A stretch of DNA of 43,633 nt from Bacteriovorax sp. (GCA_014378525.1 JACMNL010000017.1:1-43633); one strand, 5' to 3'; positions 31,613-39,416 are shown, counted from the first letter of the stretch. Numbers and translations: made by a program. Notes: a model not told the origin generated them from the letters alone.

Positions 31613-32140
31613 CTACTTCACTGCTGGAGCAGCTTCTGGAGCTGCAGCACCTGCAACTGGTTTCTTCCATGGAAGGTGAGAAACGTAAGCAGCAAGATCT
31701 TTCATATCTGATGGAGATAAACCTTTTAGGATCGTATTCATGACTAAGTTCACACGAATACCGGCTTTCATTTCTGTTAATTGTTTTTCAATATACCAAT
31801 CGTACTGTCCACCGATGTGTGGAGCTTTCTGACCAGCTTTCCCTTCACCACCTTTACCGTGGCAAGAAATACATTGATTGAATAATTTATGGCCAGAAAC
31901 TAATTGTGGAGTATTTAAATCGACAACTGGTGCGTACTCTTTCACTTCGACTTCAACAACTTCTTCTTTTTCTTTTGGAGCTGTTAATTCATGAATAAGT
32001 TCAGTTCTTTTTTCGTATGTAACTTCTGTTTTATGAAGATCGAATTTCTCATTTGATAATGGAAGAGATTTATATGAATACATAACAAGCGCTAATATGA
32101 ACGCTGCAATTACACTTAAAAATACAATCAATCTTGTCAT
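31613..32140 (-). CDS. Membrane-anchored class I cytochrome c
   Basis: The 175-residue protein has an uncleaved or cleaved N-terminal helix (3-23), an acidic/valine-rich linker (55-70) and one cytochrome c domain (78-155) with heme site C90-I-S-C93-H94. The P-H-I-G-G-Q motif and a late A-A-Y-V-S-H-L-P helix follow; M-N-T-I-L-K-G-L-S holds the likely methionine ligand. The short A/P-rich tail resembles that of periplasmic electron-shuttle cytochromes of the c4/c5 type. It probably passes electrons to an oxidase or from a quinol complex. GGGAGAG precedes the start. Confidence 0.9.
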   Translation of the reverse strand: MTRLIVFLSVIAAFILALVMYSYKSLPLSNEKFDLHKTEVTYEKRTELIHELTAPKEKEEVVEVEVKEYAPVVDLNTPQLVSGHKLFNQCISCHGKGGEGKAGQKAPHIGGQYDWYIEKQLTEMKAGIRVNLVMNTILKGLSPSDMKDLAAYVSHLPWKKPVAGAAAPEAAPAVK

Positions 32141-32220
32141 GACTCTCCCGCCTTCGAGATTAGAAATTAAATATCCGTTTAAGATTGAAATTATAGGTTA
32201 TTTTAAAAAACTTGGCAATT

Positions 32221-32763
32221 TTATATGCTTTGCAAAACAAGTTTTTCTAGCGAACTTAGATCTTTTATTTCTGTGAGTAGTTTCAAATGATCAGCTTTGA
32301 TAAATCCTTCACTCTGAGAATGCTTCAAATACGACAGCAGCGAGTCATAGAAACCTTCGAAGTTAAAAATATAACTCGGCTTCTCGTGGTATTTTAATTG
32401 AGTCCACGTCAATACTTCGAACATCTCATCGAGAGTCCCCATCCCACCAGGCAAACTTAAAAAAGCATCCGCACAGTCGTACATCATTTGTTTTCTCGAA
32501 TGCATATTATCAGTGATGAATAATTCTGAAAGACCGTTATGGGCCACTTCGTAATCCACTAACGCTTTAGGAATGACTCCGGTTACGTGTCCGCCGTTTT
32601 TAATAACACTGTCAGCGATTGCACCCATAAGTCCAATGGACGCTCCACCATAAACAAGTCCGATTTTATTTTTAACCAGCAGTTCGCCGATTTTCTCTCC
32701 GAGTTCCATATATTTTTCTCCGCGGCCGGTTCCCGATCCGCAGAAGATGCAAAGCTTTTTCAT
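32221..32763 (-). CDS. LOG/TIGR00730 family protein (nucleotide 5'-monophosphate phosphoribohydrolase type)
   Basis: The 180-residue Rossmann protein has the LOG signature S-L-P-G-G-M-G-T-L-D-E-M-F-E-V-L-T-W-T-Q and the N-terminal C-I-F-C-G-S-G-T-G-R. Y-G-G-A-S-I-G-L-M-G is also standard. Plant and bacterial LOG enzymes release the base from cytokinin riboside monophosphate; in ordinary bacteria the in vivo substrate is unclear, possibly other nucleoside monophosphates. It overlaps the end of tlyA by ATGA and is the third gene of a tight three-gene operon. Confidence 0.92.
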   Translation of the reverse strand: MKKLCIFCGSGTGRGEKYMELGEKIGELLVKNKIGLVYGGASIGLMGAIADSVIKNGGHVTGVIPKALVDYEVAHNGLSELFITDNMHSRKQMMYDCADAFLSLPGGMGTLDEMFEVLTWTQLKYHEKPSYIFNFEGFYDSLLSYLKHSQSEGFIKADHLKLLTEIKDLSSLEKLVLQSI

Positions 32764-33491
32764 TTTGAACGCCCTTTATCGAAATAAAAAAAGTATTCCT
32801 TATTTCCATTTTTTCCGAGTATCGGTGATTCACACTGGCCTGCCAGAAAAAATTTCTGGGCCGCACACCACTCTTTCATTTCATGAAGCATGACCAGGCG
32901 ATGCCCTTCACTCTTCACGATTCCGTTATTATCAAGACCCGTCTGACCAACTTCAAACTGCGGTTTAACTAACGCCACAATTTTCCCGTCTGCTTTCACC
33001 AGATCAAAAATATTTTTTAAAACTAATTTAAGTGAAATAAAAGAAAGATCAACAACCGCTAAATCAACTTTCTCTTTTGTTTCAAAAGGAAATTTAATGT
33101 TCACGCCTTCGTGATTTTCAACCCGCGAATCCTCTCTCAAAGACTGCGCCAGTTGATCATGACCGACATCCAGGCATAAAACTTTTTTAGCACCTGATCT
33201 CAATACATAATCAGTGAATCCACCGGTCGAAGCACCAACGTCAGCGACATAAAGTCCTTCAACGTTTATTTCGAAACGGGCAAGTGCCCCTTCAATTTTA
33301 TGAGCACCACGAGATACGTACTGAATATCTTTTCTCACTTCCAACCCCTCACTTGTGACTTGTTGTGAAGCTTTCTCAACTTTTTTATTTTGATAAAAAA
33401 CGACGCCCTCTTCAATCAAGAGTGATGCCTGCGAACGAGTCGACGTGAGTTTTGCTTCTACCAAAACTTTATCGGCACGATCACGGATCAT
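32760..33491 (-). CDS. tlyA: TlyA-family rRNA 2'-O-methyltransferase
   Basis: The 243-residue protein has an N-terminal S4 RNA-binding domain (1-60; R-A-D-K-V-L-V-E-A-K-L-T-S-T-R-S-Q-A) and an FtsJ-like methyltransferase domain with motif I V-A-D-V-G-A-S-T-G-G-F-T-D. L-C-L-D-V-G-H-D-Q-L and V-V-D-L-S-F-I-S-L follow, then V-A-L-V-K-P-Q-F-E-V-G. TlyA methylates the 2'-OH of cytidines in 16S and/or 23S rRNA, which affects capreomycin sensitivity; older names call it hemolysin A. It overlaps both neighbours by four bases. Confidence 0.93.
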   Translation of the reverse strand: MIRDRADKVLVEAKLTSTRSQASLLIEEGVVFYQNKKVEKASQQVTSEGLEVRKDIQYVSRGAHKIEGALARFEINVEGLYVADVGASTGGFTDYVLRSGAKKVLCLDVGHDQLAQSLREDSRVENHEGVNIKFPFETKEKVDLAVVDLSFISLKLVLKNIFDLVKADGKIVALVKPQFEVGQTGLDNNGIVKSEGHRLVMLHEMKEWCAAQKFFLAGQCESPILGKNGNKEYFFYFDKGRSK

Positions 33492-33892
33492 AATGAGACT
33501 GGAGTGATAACGATTTCGATTTGTTCTTCGTTACGTTCCTGATGGGTGATTGTTTTTGTCTGACCTAAATAGATATCTAAATTGGGTTCATTGAAGGTCT
33601 TCACGATTTTACCGGCGATGTTGTAAAGATCCCCTTTAATGCGCACAAACCCAGATGGCCCGTACTCGTGAACACTTTGAACATAAAAAGCAGAGATGTC
33701 GGCCTTAATCCCGTTTTTCATCTGAATTAATATATGCTCTTTTTCATCAACTGATTGAATAGAATGTTGCTCTGTAGACAAAAAGAAACCTTTCCCGATT
33801 CCTTTCTTATAAATAAGGCTGACTTTCAGACCGATTTTCGCCTCTGCTACAGACGCGCTCGCCAATAAAATTATGACTAGTAAAATTCTCAT
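33488..33892 (-). CDS. Small secreted protein, unknown, heading the tlyA operon
   Basis: I do not recognise this 134-residue product. A signal peptide (MRILLVIILLASASVAEA) is followed by a strand-rich, soluble part without cysteines. It may be a periplasmic beta-protein; repeats of the V-x-I-K pattern suggest a small barrel or sandwich. The stop overlaps the tlyA start by ATGA (33488-33491), so it is made from the same message as TlyA and the LOG protein, although a shared function is not evident. Confidence 0.6.
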   Translation of the reverse strand: MRILLVIILLASASVAEAKIGLKVSLIYKKGIGKGFFLSTEQHSIQSVDEKEHILIQMKNGIKADISAFYVQSVHEYGPSGFVRIKGDLYNIAGKIVKTFNEPNLDIYLGQTKTITHQERNEEQIEIVITPVSL

Positions 33893-33986
33893 AGACTAAA
33901 TTCTAGTGGATGACACTTAGACGCACAATCACTTTATCATTGAAAAAAATAAATTCTAACGATATAACTTAGATTCGTATTTTTGG

Positions 33987-34063
33987 GGGTCAATAGCTCA
34001 GTTGGTTAGAGCTCCCGGCTCATAACCGGGTGGTCACAAGTTCAAGTCTTGTTTGACCCACCA
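33987..34063 (+). tRNA. tRNA with CAT anticodon (Ile2-type or elongator Met)
   Basis: All four stems pair: acceptor GGGTCAA (33987-33993) with TTGACCC (34053-34059), D stem GCTC/GAGC, anticodon stem CCCGG (34014-34018) with CCGGG (34026-34030), T stem ACAAG/CTTGT. The anticodon CAT is at 34021-34023, the discriminator is A34060 and CCA is encoded (34061-34063). It is not the initiator: acceptor pair 1-72 is G-C and the G29-G30-G31 run is missing. The TGGTC variable loop and A73 fit tRNA-Ile2, whose C34 is changed to lysidine, but elongator Met cannot be excluded. Confidence 0.95.
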
Positions 34064-34220
34064 TTTAATACAGATATCAATTCTTCAATTTTAAAAATTC
34101 TCATCATTACTATCCAACAATTTCATTTACCTGAATAACTCCTGCAATCCTAAGACTTGTATTGCTATTCAATATAATTTTCAAGATTAGCTTGATACAT
34201 ACAAATATGGTAATATACAT

Positions 34221-34502
34221 ATGGAATTTGAATGGGATCCTCAAAAAGAGAAATTGAATTTACATAAGCACGGAGTTCCATTTTCCGAATCTATAGAAAC
34301 TTTTTCAGATATTAACGGAATTGAACTTGATGATCTCAAGCATTCTGAAATTGAAATAAGATTGTACTGGATTGGAAAAACTAAAAATGATCGTGTATTA
34401 ACAACATGGTTCACTAGAAAAGATGAAATCATTCGCAGTATAGGCAGTGCTGAATGGAGAAAATTTAGGAAATACTATTATGAAACAACCCAAATTAAGT
34501 GA
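34221..34502 (+). CDS. brnT: BrnT-family toxin
   Basis: The 93-residue protein has the BrnT pattern: F-E-W-D-P-Q-K-E-K-L-N-L-H-K-H-G-V-P-F at the start, R-L-Y-W-I-G-K-T-K-N-D-R-V-L-T-T-W-F-T near 50, and the late R-S-I-G-S-A-E-W-R-K-F-R-K-Y-Y-Y (family consensus I-S-A-R-x-A-x-x-x-E). BrnT is a RelE-like ribonuclease that stops translation and is neutralised by BrnA. It is the first gene of a two-gene operon 158 bases after the tRNA. The upstream DNA is very AT-rich. The consensus I-S-A-R is changed to I-G-S-A, so activity may be reduced. Confidence 0.85.
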   Translation: MEFEWDPQKEKLNLHKHGVPFSESIETFSDINGIELDDLKHSEIEIRLYWIGKTKNDRVLTTWFTRKDEIIRSIGSAEWRKFRKYYYETTQIK

Positions 34503-34758
34503 TCTTACTTTAAATATTGAAGGCACAAAAAGAATTCGCGAGATGGCCGCTAAATCAAAAAAAATTAAGATCACCATTAATATAGATGAAGATACTATTG
34601 AATTAATAAAATCAATGGCTGCAAAAACTGGTGGGTCATATCAAAAGACGCTGAATGAATTGCTGAAAACAGGACTTGAAAAAAATAACGATGCTGAACT
34701 TCGCTTGCAGAAAATAGAAAAAGAAATAGCAAAAATTAAAAAGAAGCTCGCAGCTTAA
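34480..34758 (+). CDS. brnA: BrnA-family antitoxin
   Basis: The 92-residue protein overlaps the end of brnT by 23 bases and has the ribbon-helix-helix of BrnA: I-K-I-T-I-N-I-D-E-D-T-I-E-L-I-K-S-M-A-A-K-T-G-G-S-Y-Q-K-T-L-N-E-L-L (about 30-65), followed by a lysine-rich coiled tail. It binds BrnT and, with it, represses their promoter. The open frame begins at 34447, but ATG 34480 has AGGA nine bases upstream. The long charged C-terminal helix (70-92) is longer than I expect in BrnA. Confidence 0.82.
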   Translation: MKQPKLSDLTLNIEGTKRIREMAAKSKKIKITINIDEDTIELIKSMAAKTGGSYQKTLNELLKTGLEKNNDAELRLQKIEKEIAKIKKKLAA

Positions 34759-34833
34759 TGTCTAAAAAATAAAAAAATTTAAACATTGATAATTGTTCAC
34801 CATCAGGAATGCCCGACTAAATTACATTTTTCA

Positions 34834-35373
34834 TTAGGCCTTGTGCGACTTCAAATCTTTCGCCGTCTCAACCACATCAGCTTTCGCCAACGAAGTTTTC
34901 CCGGTAATACTCAATGTCCCATCAGCTTCCCAAATTGCGATTTCGATTTCATTAAAATCATGAAAGCCCTGTTTGCGTAAAAGAGTTTTTAATTCTCCTT
35001 CACTCAATAATTCTTTTTTAACGTTTGCTCGAATGATCTGCCCTCTATGAATAAGCAGCGTAGGTGTTCCTTCAAAAATAGCACTACAAAATTTACTTTT
35101 ATATGTCAGATAAGCAATCAGTGAACTTAGAGCAATTAAAACAACTGCAAGAAATAATCCGCCAACTAGCGAATTATCTCCACCGTTCATCGAGTTCTGG
35201 ACAGCATTACTGATAAGTAAAACTGCAACAAACTCCGTCGCATTCATTTGTCCCATCTGTCTCTTGCCGGAAATGCGCAACAGAAGCAGAACGGCCAGGT
35301 AAACAACGACTGCTCTTATAAAAAGGCTTAACAGAGAAACATCTAAATGGATAAGACCGTTTAAAGTGTTCAT
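34834..35373 (-). CDS. DUF421/YetF-like membrane protein
   Basis: The 179-residue protein has three hydrophobic helices (about 8-30, 45-62, 70-90) and the DUF421 signature R-I-S-G-K-R-Q-M-G-Q-M-N-A-T-E-F-V. A C-terminal cytosolic domain contains G-x-P-x-L-L-I-x-x-G and the strand I-E-I-A-I-W-E-A-D-G-T-L-S. Family members (YetF, YdfR, YcaP) are of unknown function and sometimes tied to spores or stress. The frame is open to 35424, but ATG 35373 has CAGGAG upstream. It is convergent with brnA and divergent from a lipoprotein gene across 54 bases. Confidence 0.88.
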   Translation of the reverse strand: MNTLNGLIHLDVSLLSLFIRAVVVYLAVLLLLRISGKRQMGQMNATEFVAVLLISNAVQNSMNGGDNSLVGGLFLAVVLIALSSLIAYLTYKSKFCSAIFEGTPTLLIHRGQIIRANVKKELLSEGELKTLLRKQGFHDFNEIEIAIWEADGTLSITGKTSLAKADVVETAKDLKSHKA

Positions 35374-35427
35374 ACAACTCCTGAAAAATAACTGTTCATT
35401 AATGAGCATATTCCCTATCCTCATCTA

Positions 35428-35985
35428 ATGAAAATATTTTTTTCTATTCTTTTACTTATTGTTGTAAGTTGCTCGCATATTGATGTGAAAGACATGGGGC
35501 AGTTTAAAAACAATGATGTCGATTTACTCATTTCAAATAAAACGTTGATTTCTATTAAAAGTATTTTAGAAAATGAAACACTTTATTTAGACCAGATTGC
35601 AGAAACTTCTTTTAAAGAAGAATTAAAACTCCTGCTCGCCGGGATTAAAATTATTTCATATGAAAAAAACGCCTGTTCAACAGGACAGGTAGCATGCTCG
35701 GATCCTGAGCACCCGGGAGTGGTTTTTGTTAACGAAAATTTTTTCTTAATGATCCCACTTGAGCAGTTCACCGGACTTCTTCATGAGGCCGCTCATCTTC
35801 AGTCAAAAAATTTCACTCATGTTCAGTGTTTAAAAAAACCAGAATGGGGATATGAGTGTGATGAAACAATTAACTCTCCCTATGGAATTGAATACAAATA
35901 TCTTCTTCACAAATACATGCACTCAAAAGACGATTTAATTACTCAACTATTGTTAAAAATAAATTACCGAATCAATAAGATTTAG
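35428..35985 (+). CDS. Lipoprotein with HExxH zinc motif
   Basis: The 185-residue product has a lipobox (I-V-V-S-C-S; C15 lipidated) and a motif L-L-H-E-A-A-H (about 114-120), the HExxH of zinc peptidases. It is followed by a cysteine-bordered loop (C131, C141) and P-Y-G-I-E-Y-K-Y-L, whose glutamate could be the third ligand. Two more cysteines (C82, C89) precede the motif. I do not know a named family; it looks like a small membrane-anchored gluzincin-type protease of the cell envelope. No ribosome site is visible before the ATG, so the mRNA may be nearly leaderless. Confidence 0.65.
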   Translation: MKIFFSILLLIVVSCSHIDVKDMGQFKNNDVDLLISNKTLISIKSILENETLYLDQIAETSFKEELKLLLAGIKIISYEKNACSTGQVACSDPEHPGVVFVNENFFLMIPLEQFTGLLHEAAHLQSKNFTHVQCLKKPEWGYECDETINSPYGIEYKYLLHKYMHSKDDLITQLLLKINYRINKI

Positions 35986-36042
35986 TTTTGAATTATTCCA
36001 TTAATCATTTAATCTAAATTTTTATTATTTTGAGGAGACTTT

Positions 36043-36477
36043 ATGAAGAAGCTTTTAGCTATCGCTATTTCCCTTTTATCTGTTAATGCTTTTGCTGCTG
36101 GTTACGGTTCAGCTGGATGTGGACTTGGGTCTGTAGTACTTGGTGGATCACCAGGATTCGCACAGGTTTTCGCTGTTACAACAAACGGAACTTCTGGATC
36201 ACAAACTTTTGGTATCACTTCTGGTACATCAAACTGTGGATCTTCAGGAAAATCTTCTGAGCAATTCATCGAAGCCAACAAAGCGTCACTTGGAAACGAC
36301 ATTGCTCGCGGACAAGGTGAAACAGTTGATTCACTTGCAACTATCATGAATGTTTCAAGCAAAACTGAATTCGCTTCAGCTTTAAAAGCTCAGTACTCTG
36401 AAATCTTCAAGACTTCAGACGCTAAAGAAATCAATTCAAAAATTATTGCTATCGCTAAAACAAACAAGTTACTTTAA
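36043..36477 (+). CDS. DUF3015 family secreted protein
   Basis: The 144-residue protein has a signal peptide (cleavage near AFA-A) and the DUF3015 pattern: A-G-C-G-L-G-S-V-V-L-G, Q-V-F-A-V-T-T-N-G-T-S-G-S-Q-T-F-G-I-T-S-G-T-S-N-C-G. The two cysteines (C26, C65) probably bond. The second half is helical. The family is frequent in delta-proteobacteria and Bdellovibrionota and is of unknown function. GAGGAG precedes the ATG. The codon choice is restricted, which suggests high expression. It is followed directly by an intrinsic terminator. Confidence 0.88.
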   Translation: MKKLLAIAISLLSVNAFAAGYGSAGCGLGSVVLGGSPGFAQVFAVTTNGTSGSQTFGITSGTSNCGSSGKSSEQFIEANKASLGNDIARGQGETVDSLATIMNVSSKTEFASALKAQYSEIFKTSDAKEINSKIIAIAKTNKLL

Positions 36478-36493
36478 TTTTCTCTGATACTAA

Positions 36494-36521
36494 GGAGAAG
36501 ACTGCGGTCTTCTCCATTTTT
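36494..36521 (+). terminator. Intrinsic terminator after the DUF3015 gene
   Basis: GGAGAAGAC (36494-36502) pairs perfectly with GTCTTCTCC (36507-36515) around a TGCG tetraloop, followed by ATTTTT. The ATG of the DUF4105 gene comes only 11 bases later. Confidence 0.92.
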
Positions 36522-36532
36522 AAAAGCATCCT

Positions 36533-38377
36533 ATGATTTCACCTGCCCGCCTCTTAATTATTTTATTCTTAATCTCAACTTCACTATACGCTGATGACAG
36601 CAATCAATATGTTTCTCCGGTATGGAAAAACCTGATGCACTATCAACGTGGACTCTTAGGTATCACGAGTGATGTGGATGACCCGGTTTTTTTTGTCGCA
36701 AAGGACGGGAAATCAAATCCGACCAGTGAATACGCCGCAAATATATTAAAAATAAATGCCCGCGACATGGATTACATCTGTAAATATCCAGCTCGCTTTA
36801 AATACCTCAATCAATCTCTGAACTTAAATATCGATCAGAATCTTTTAAAAAAATGTGAGCGCTATCAAATTTTTCTGGTTGATCATTTTCCAAAAACCGT
36901 GAACCTGGTTTTTTCGTCTTATTATCTTGAATCTCCCGCATCTGCTTTCGGCCATACATTTTTGAGATTTTCTAAAAATGATTATTTGGGAAATGATAAA
37001 CAGTCAGAGCTGCTGGATGTAGGAATCAATTATGGAGCAGGGAATACTTCCAAAAACCCGCTGGTCTATACAGTGTATGGAATCATCGGTGGTTTTCAGG
37101 GATCTTTTTCTTCGATTCCTTATTTTTATAAAATCCGCGAATACAATGATTATGAATCGAGAGATCTCTGGTCTTATCAGCTCAATCTCACGGATACCCA
37201 GAAAGAAAAACTTCTGGATCATATCTGGGAACTGGGCGGAACGTGGTATTACTATTATTTTTTCACAGGAAACTGTTCGCAAAAAATCATGTCTCTGCTT
37301 GATGGAGTCAATCCAGAATGGAAATTTCTGGATCGACTTCCCAAATACATTGTTCCAGCGGAAACAGTAAAGATTCTTTATGAAGTTCCCGGACTGGTTT
37401 CTAAAATTAGTTTCAGGCCAAGTAAAAGAAGAATTTTCCAGGAAACCTATAAACAGTTAACAAAAGAAGAGAAAACAATCTTCAAACACCTGGTAGAAAA
37501 TGATGACTGGACTGGTGTTAATAATTCTACTTTGAGCGAAGCTTCAAAAGCAAAAATTCTTGATGTCACAATTGAGTACACCGATTACAAGTTCTCTAAA
37601 GAAGTTCTTTACGAACAAGGCCCGAAATATGAGTGGAAGAAAAAAGTTCTACTGGCCAGAAGTGAAGTAAAGGACGCCGGATCAAATTTAAACGTTGAAA
37701 CTCCTTTTAATGAAGAACCACAGCTCGCACATCCTTCACGTAAAATAAAAGTATTGCTTGAAAAAGCAGAGCACGTGAAAGATCTCTCATTAAGATTATC
37801 TCATCGTTTTGCTCTTCATGACTTCACCGACCCGGTTCCGGGAAGTCCGAAACTTTCATCGATTAATTTTTTTAAAACAGATTTTGAAATAACGAAAAAC
37901 TCTTTCAAGCTGGATTCATTCACACCCGTCGAAGTGGCATCTTTCAATCCATGGGGAAGTTATTTTTATCCCATGAGTCTGTATGGAATTATTGATTACT
38001 CAAAAGATAAACTAAACCTGTGTGACGACTGTCGTATCTTTAAAGGTTCAGTCGCTTCAGGGCCATCATGGTCATTTTTAAACGATAGTTTCATTCCATT
38101 TATTTTTGTTAGCACCGACCTTATGTATGCCACCAGCTTTAATAAAAACCTGGAAGTAAATGCTGGAGTTATGGCAGGATCAATCATTCGTATTTATGAT
38201 TATTTTTCAACTTTCATAAGATATAAAAAAGCCTATGCAATTTTTAACAAAAAACAAAATTATCTTGCAGAAGTGACGGCCCAGTTTCATCATACTAAAC
38301 ATATCGATTCCAGTATTGAAGCCAGTTCTTCTGATAAAAGAAAACAGCTGATGGTGGGATTCAATTTCTTTTATTAG
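36533..38377 (+). CDS. DUF4105 envelope protein with permuted papain-like domain
   Basis: The 614-residue protein has a signal peptide (1-20), a helical N-terminal region (21-120), and a DUF4105/Lnb-type domain: S-P-A-S-A-F-G-H141-T-F-L-R-F and F-F-T-G-N-C248-S-Q-K. The His and Cys resemble the active dyad of permuted NlpC/P60 folds. From about residue 370 the chain is strand-rich with alternating hydrophobics up to the end in F, which resembles an outer-membrane barrel. It could be an envelope lipid- or peptide-hydrolase anchored by a barrel, but this is inference. The start has no good ribosome site and lies 11 bases behind a terminator. Confidence 0.8.
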   Translation: MISPARLLIILFLISTSLYADDSNQYVSPVWKNLMHYQRGLLGITSDVDDPVFFVAKDGKSNPTSEYAANILKINARDMDYICKYPARFKYLNQSLNLNIDQNLLKKCERYQIFLVDHFPKTVNLVFSSYYLESPASAFGHTFLRFSKNDYLGNDKQSELLDVGINYGAGNTSKNPLVYTVYGIIGGFQGSFSSIPYFYKIREYNDYESRDLWSYQLNLTDTQKEKLLDHIWELGGTWYYYYFFTGNCSQKIMSLLDGVNPEWKFLDRLPKYIVPAETVKILYEVPGLVSKISFRPSKRRIFQETYKQLTKEEKTIFKHLVENDDWTGVNNSTLSEASKAKILDVTIEYTDYKFSKEVLYEQGPKYEWKKKVLLARSEVKDAGSNLNVETPFNEEPQLAHPSRKIKVLLEKAEHVKDLSLRLSHRFALHDFTDPVPGSPKLSSINFFKTDFEITKNSFKLDSFTPVEVASFNPWGSYFYPMSLYGIIDYSKDKLNLCDDCRIFKGSVASGPSWSFLNDSFIPFIFVSTDLMYATSFNKNLEVNAGVMAGSIIRIYDYFSTFIRYKKAYAIFNKKQNYLAEVTAQFHHTKHIDSSIEASSSDKRKQLMVGFNFFY

Positions 38378-38386
38378 GAGATCCTC

Positions 38387-38719
38387 ATGAAATATTTATT
38401 ACTGTTTTTAACACTCACTTCGTGCGCAGACATCCAAAGAGCAACAAATGTCAACGTGCTGGACAATGAAGCTTCACGTTTAAACACAACAGTAAAAACT
38501 CTTAACGCTGAAACGGAAGCATCAGCTTGTACTTTTATTTCGAATGCAACTTCTGAAGATAATATTATCCATGCAGGAAAAGAAGCTTCTATAATTTCGA
38601 TGAAGAGATTTGCGCAGGAAAAAGAAGGCAACGCAATCCTGGTTCAGGAATGCAAGGAAGTGACGTCACCGATTACTCCTGTTCATACCTCCAAAGGAAA
38701 AATTTATAAATGTCCTTAA
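38387..38719 (+). CDS. Small lipoprotein, unknown
   Basis: The 110-residue product has a short signal and lipobox (L-T-L-T-S-C-A; C13). The mature part holds three cysteines at about 48, 94 and 109, of which the last two could bond at the surface. Function is unknown; the C-terminal pattern C-x-E-V...G-K-I-Y-K-C-P slightly recalls small outer-membrane lipoproteins such as DUF4156. It starts nine bases after the DUF4105 stop and is the second gene of that operon, which suggests a partner role. A bidirectional terminator follows. Confidence 0.65.
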   Translation: MKYLLLFLTLTSCADIQRATNVNVLDNEASRLNTTVKTLNAETEASACTFISNATSEDNIIHAGKEASIISMKRFAQEKEGNAILVQECKEVTSPITPVHTSKGKIYKCP

Positions 38720-38730
38720 TCTAAAATAAA

Positions 38731-38757
38731 AAAGCCTCCGCACTGGAGGCTTTTTAT
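38731..38757. terminator. Bidirectional intrinsic terminator
   Basis: AAAGCCTCC (38731-38739) and GGAGGCTTT (38745-38753) pair perfectly over a five-base loop, with an A run before and a T run after. It serves both the lipoprotein gene on + and the convergent secreted-protein gene on -. Confidence 0.93.
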
Positions 38758-38774
38758 ATCAATTTTTTTAGTGA

Positions 38775-39416
38775 TTACTTACAAGCTGAAAGCTCTTCAG
38801 ATTTTTTCAACTCAGTTGTTGTCTGTGCAGACGTAAACTCGGCCTTCGCTACATTCTTCTGACCTAGAGTTAATTTATAACTTACAGTTACGTCAGCAGT
38901 TGTATTTCTAACTTTCTGAACACCGCTTTTATCCTGCATTCCAACGATACAGTTATATTTTCCATCAACATCAATCCCGCACTTAGTTCCAAGTTCTTGA
39001 TACGTACATGCTTGAGTTGTAATGGCCTGAACGTCTTTTGTAGATGTTGTCGATCTTCTCAAATATAAATCGTAGTTTAGATCAGAGTCTTTTGATAACA
39101 GGTTGAAACTCTCTTCGTCAGCTTGATATCCGTCAGTATCAACGTCGATGTACATGGTCTGACCGTTTTGTTTGATCACCAATTGTGGAGTAAGCAACGA
39201 AAATCCCATCGGAACTTTAGTGGTCTTGATTTCAAGGTACCCTTTATTCAACGTGATAGTTCTACCAGCGTGTTGTGAAAGTGTAATTGAATTAGCACCC
39301 GGAATAGCGAGAATCCCTGTGTGCGGAATTGTCTCGTTAGTTAAACGAGCACTTGCAACTGCAGATAGTATAAGTGTTGATAAAATCATGATGAGAGATA
39401 ACGTATTGAGTTTCAT
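38775..39416 (-). CDS. Secreted protein, unknown
   Basis: I do not recognise this 213-residue product. A signal peptide (1-23, S-A-V-A-S-A) is followed by a strand-rich domain (24-120) and a second part with cysteines at about 137, 146, 156 and 212, probably two disulfides. It is likely a periplasmic or outer-surface beta-sandwich. It is divergent from the transglycosylase gene across 202 bases and ends at the bidirectional terminator. A ribosome site (AGGGCGC-like) precedes the ATG only weakly. No enzyme motif is seen. Confidence 0.6.
   Translation of the reverse strand: MKLNTLSLIMILSTLILSAVASARLTNETIPHTGILAIPGANSITLSQHAGRTITLNKGYLEIKTTKVPMGFSLLTPQLVIKQNGQTMYIDVDTDGYQADEESFNLLSKDSDLNYDLYLRRSTTSTKDVQAITTQACTYQELGTKCGIDVDGKYNCIVGMQDKSGVQKVRNTTADVTVSYKLTLGQKNVAKAEFTSAQTTTELKKSEELSACK

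Noticed and set aside
33987..34063. Initiator tRNA-fMet
   Set aside because: The first acceptor pair is G-C and the three G-C pairs of the initiator anticodon stem are absent.
34064..34220. Integration (att) site behind the tRNA
   Set aside because: I looked for a second copy of the tRNA 3' end downstream to about 35 kb and saw none; no integrase gene is present.
37032..37370. 112-codon + strand frame inside the DUF4105 gene
   Set aside because: It is the +1/-1 shadow of a long conserved frame and its product has no recognisable pattern.
38374..38631. 85-codon open frame on the - strand over the small lipoprotein gene
   Set aside because: It lies antisense to a gene with a lipobox and operon position, has no ribosome site, and its translation shows no family features.
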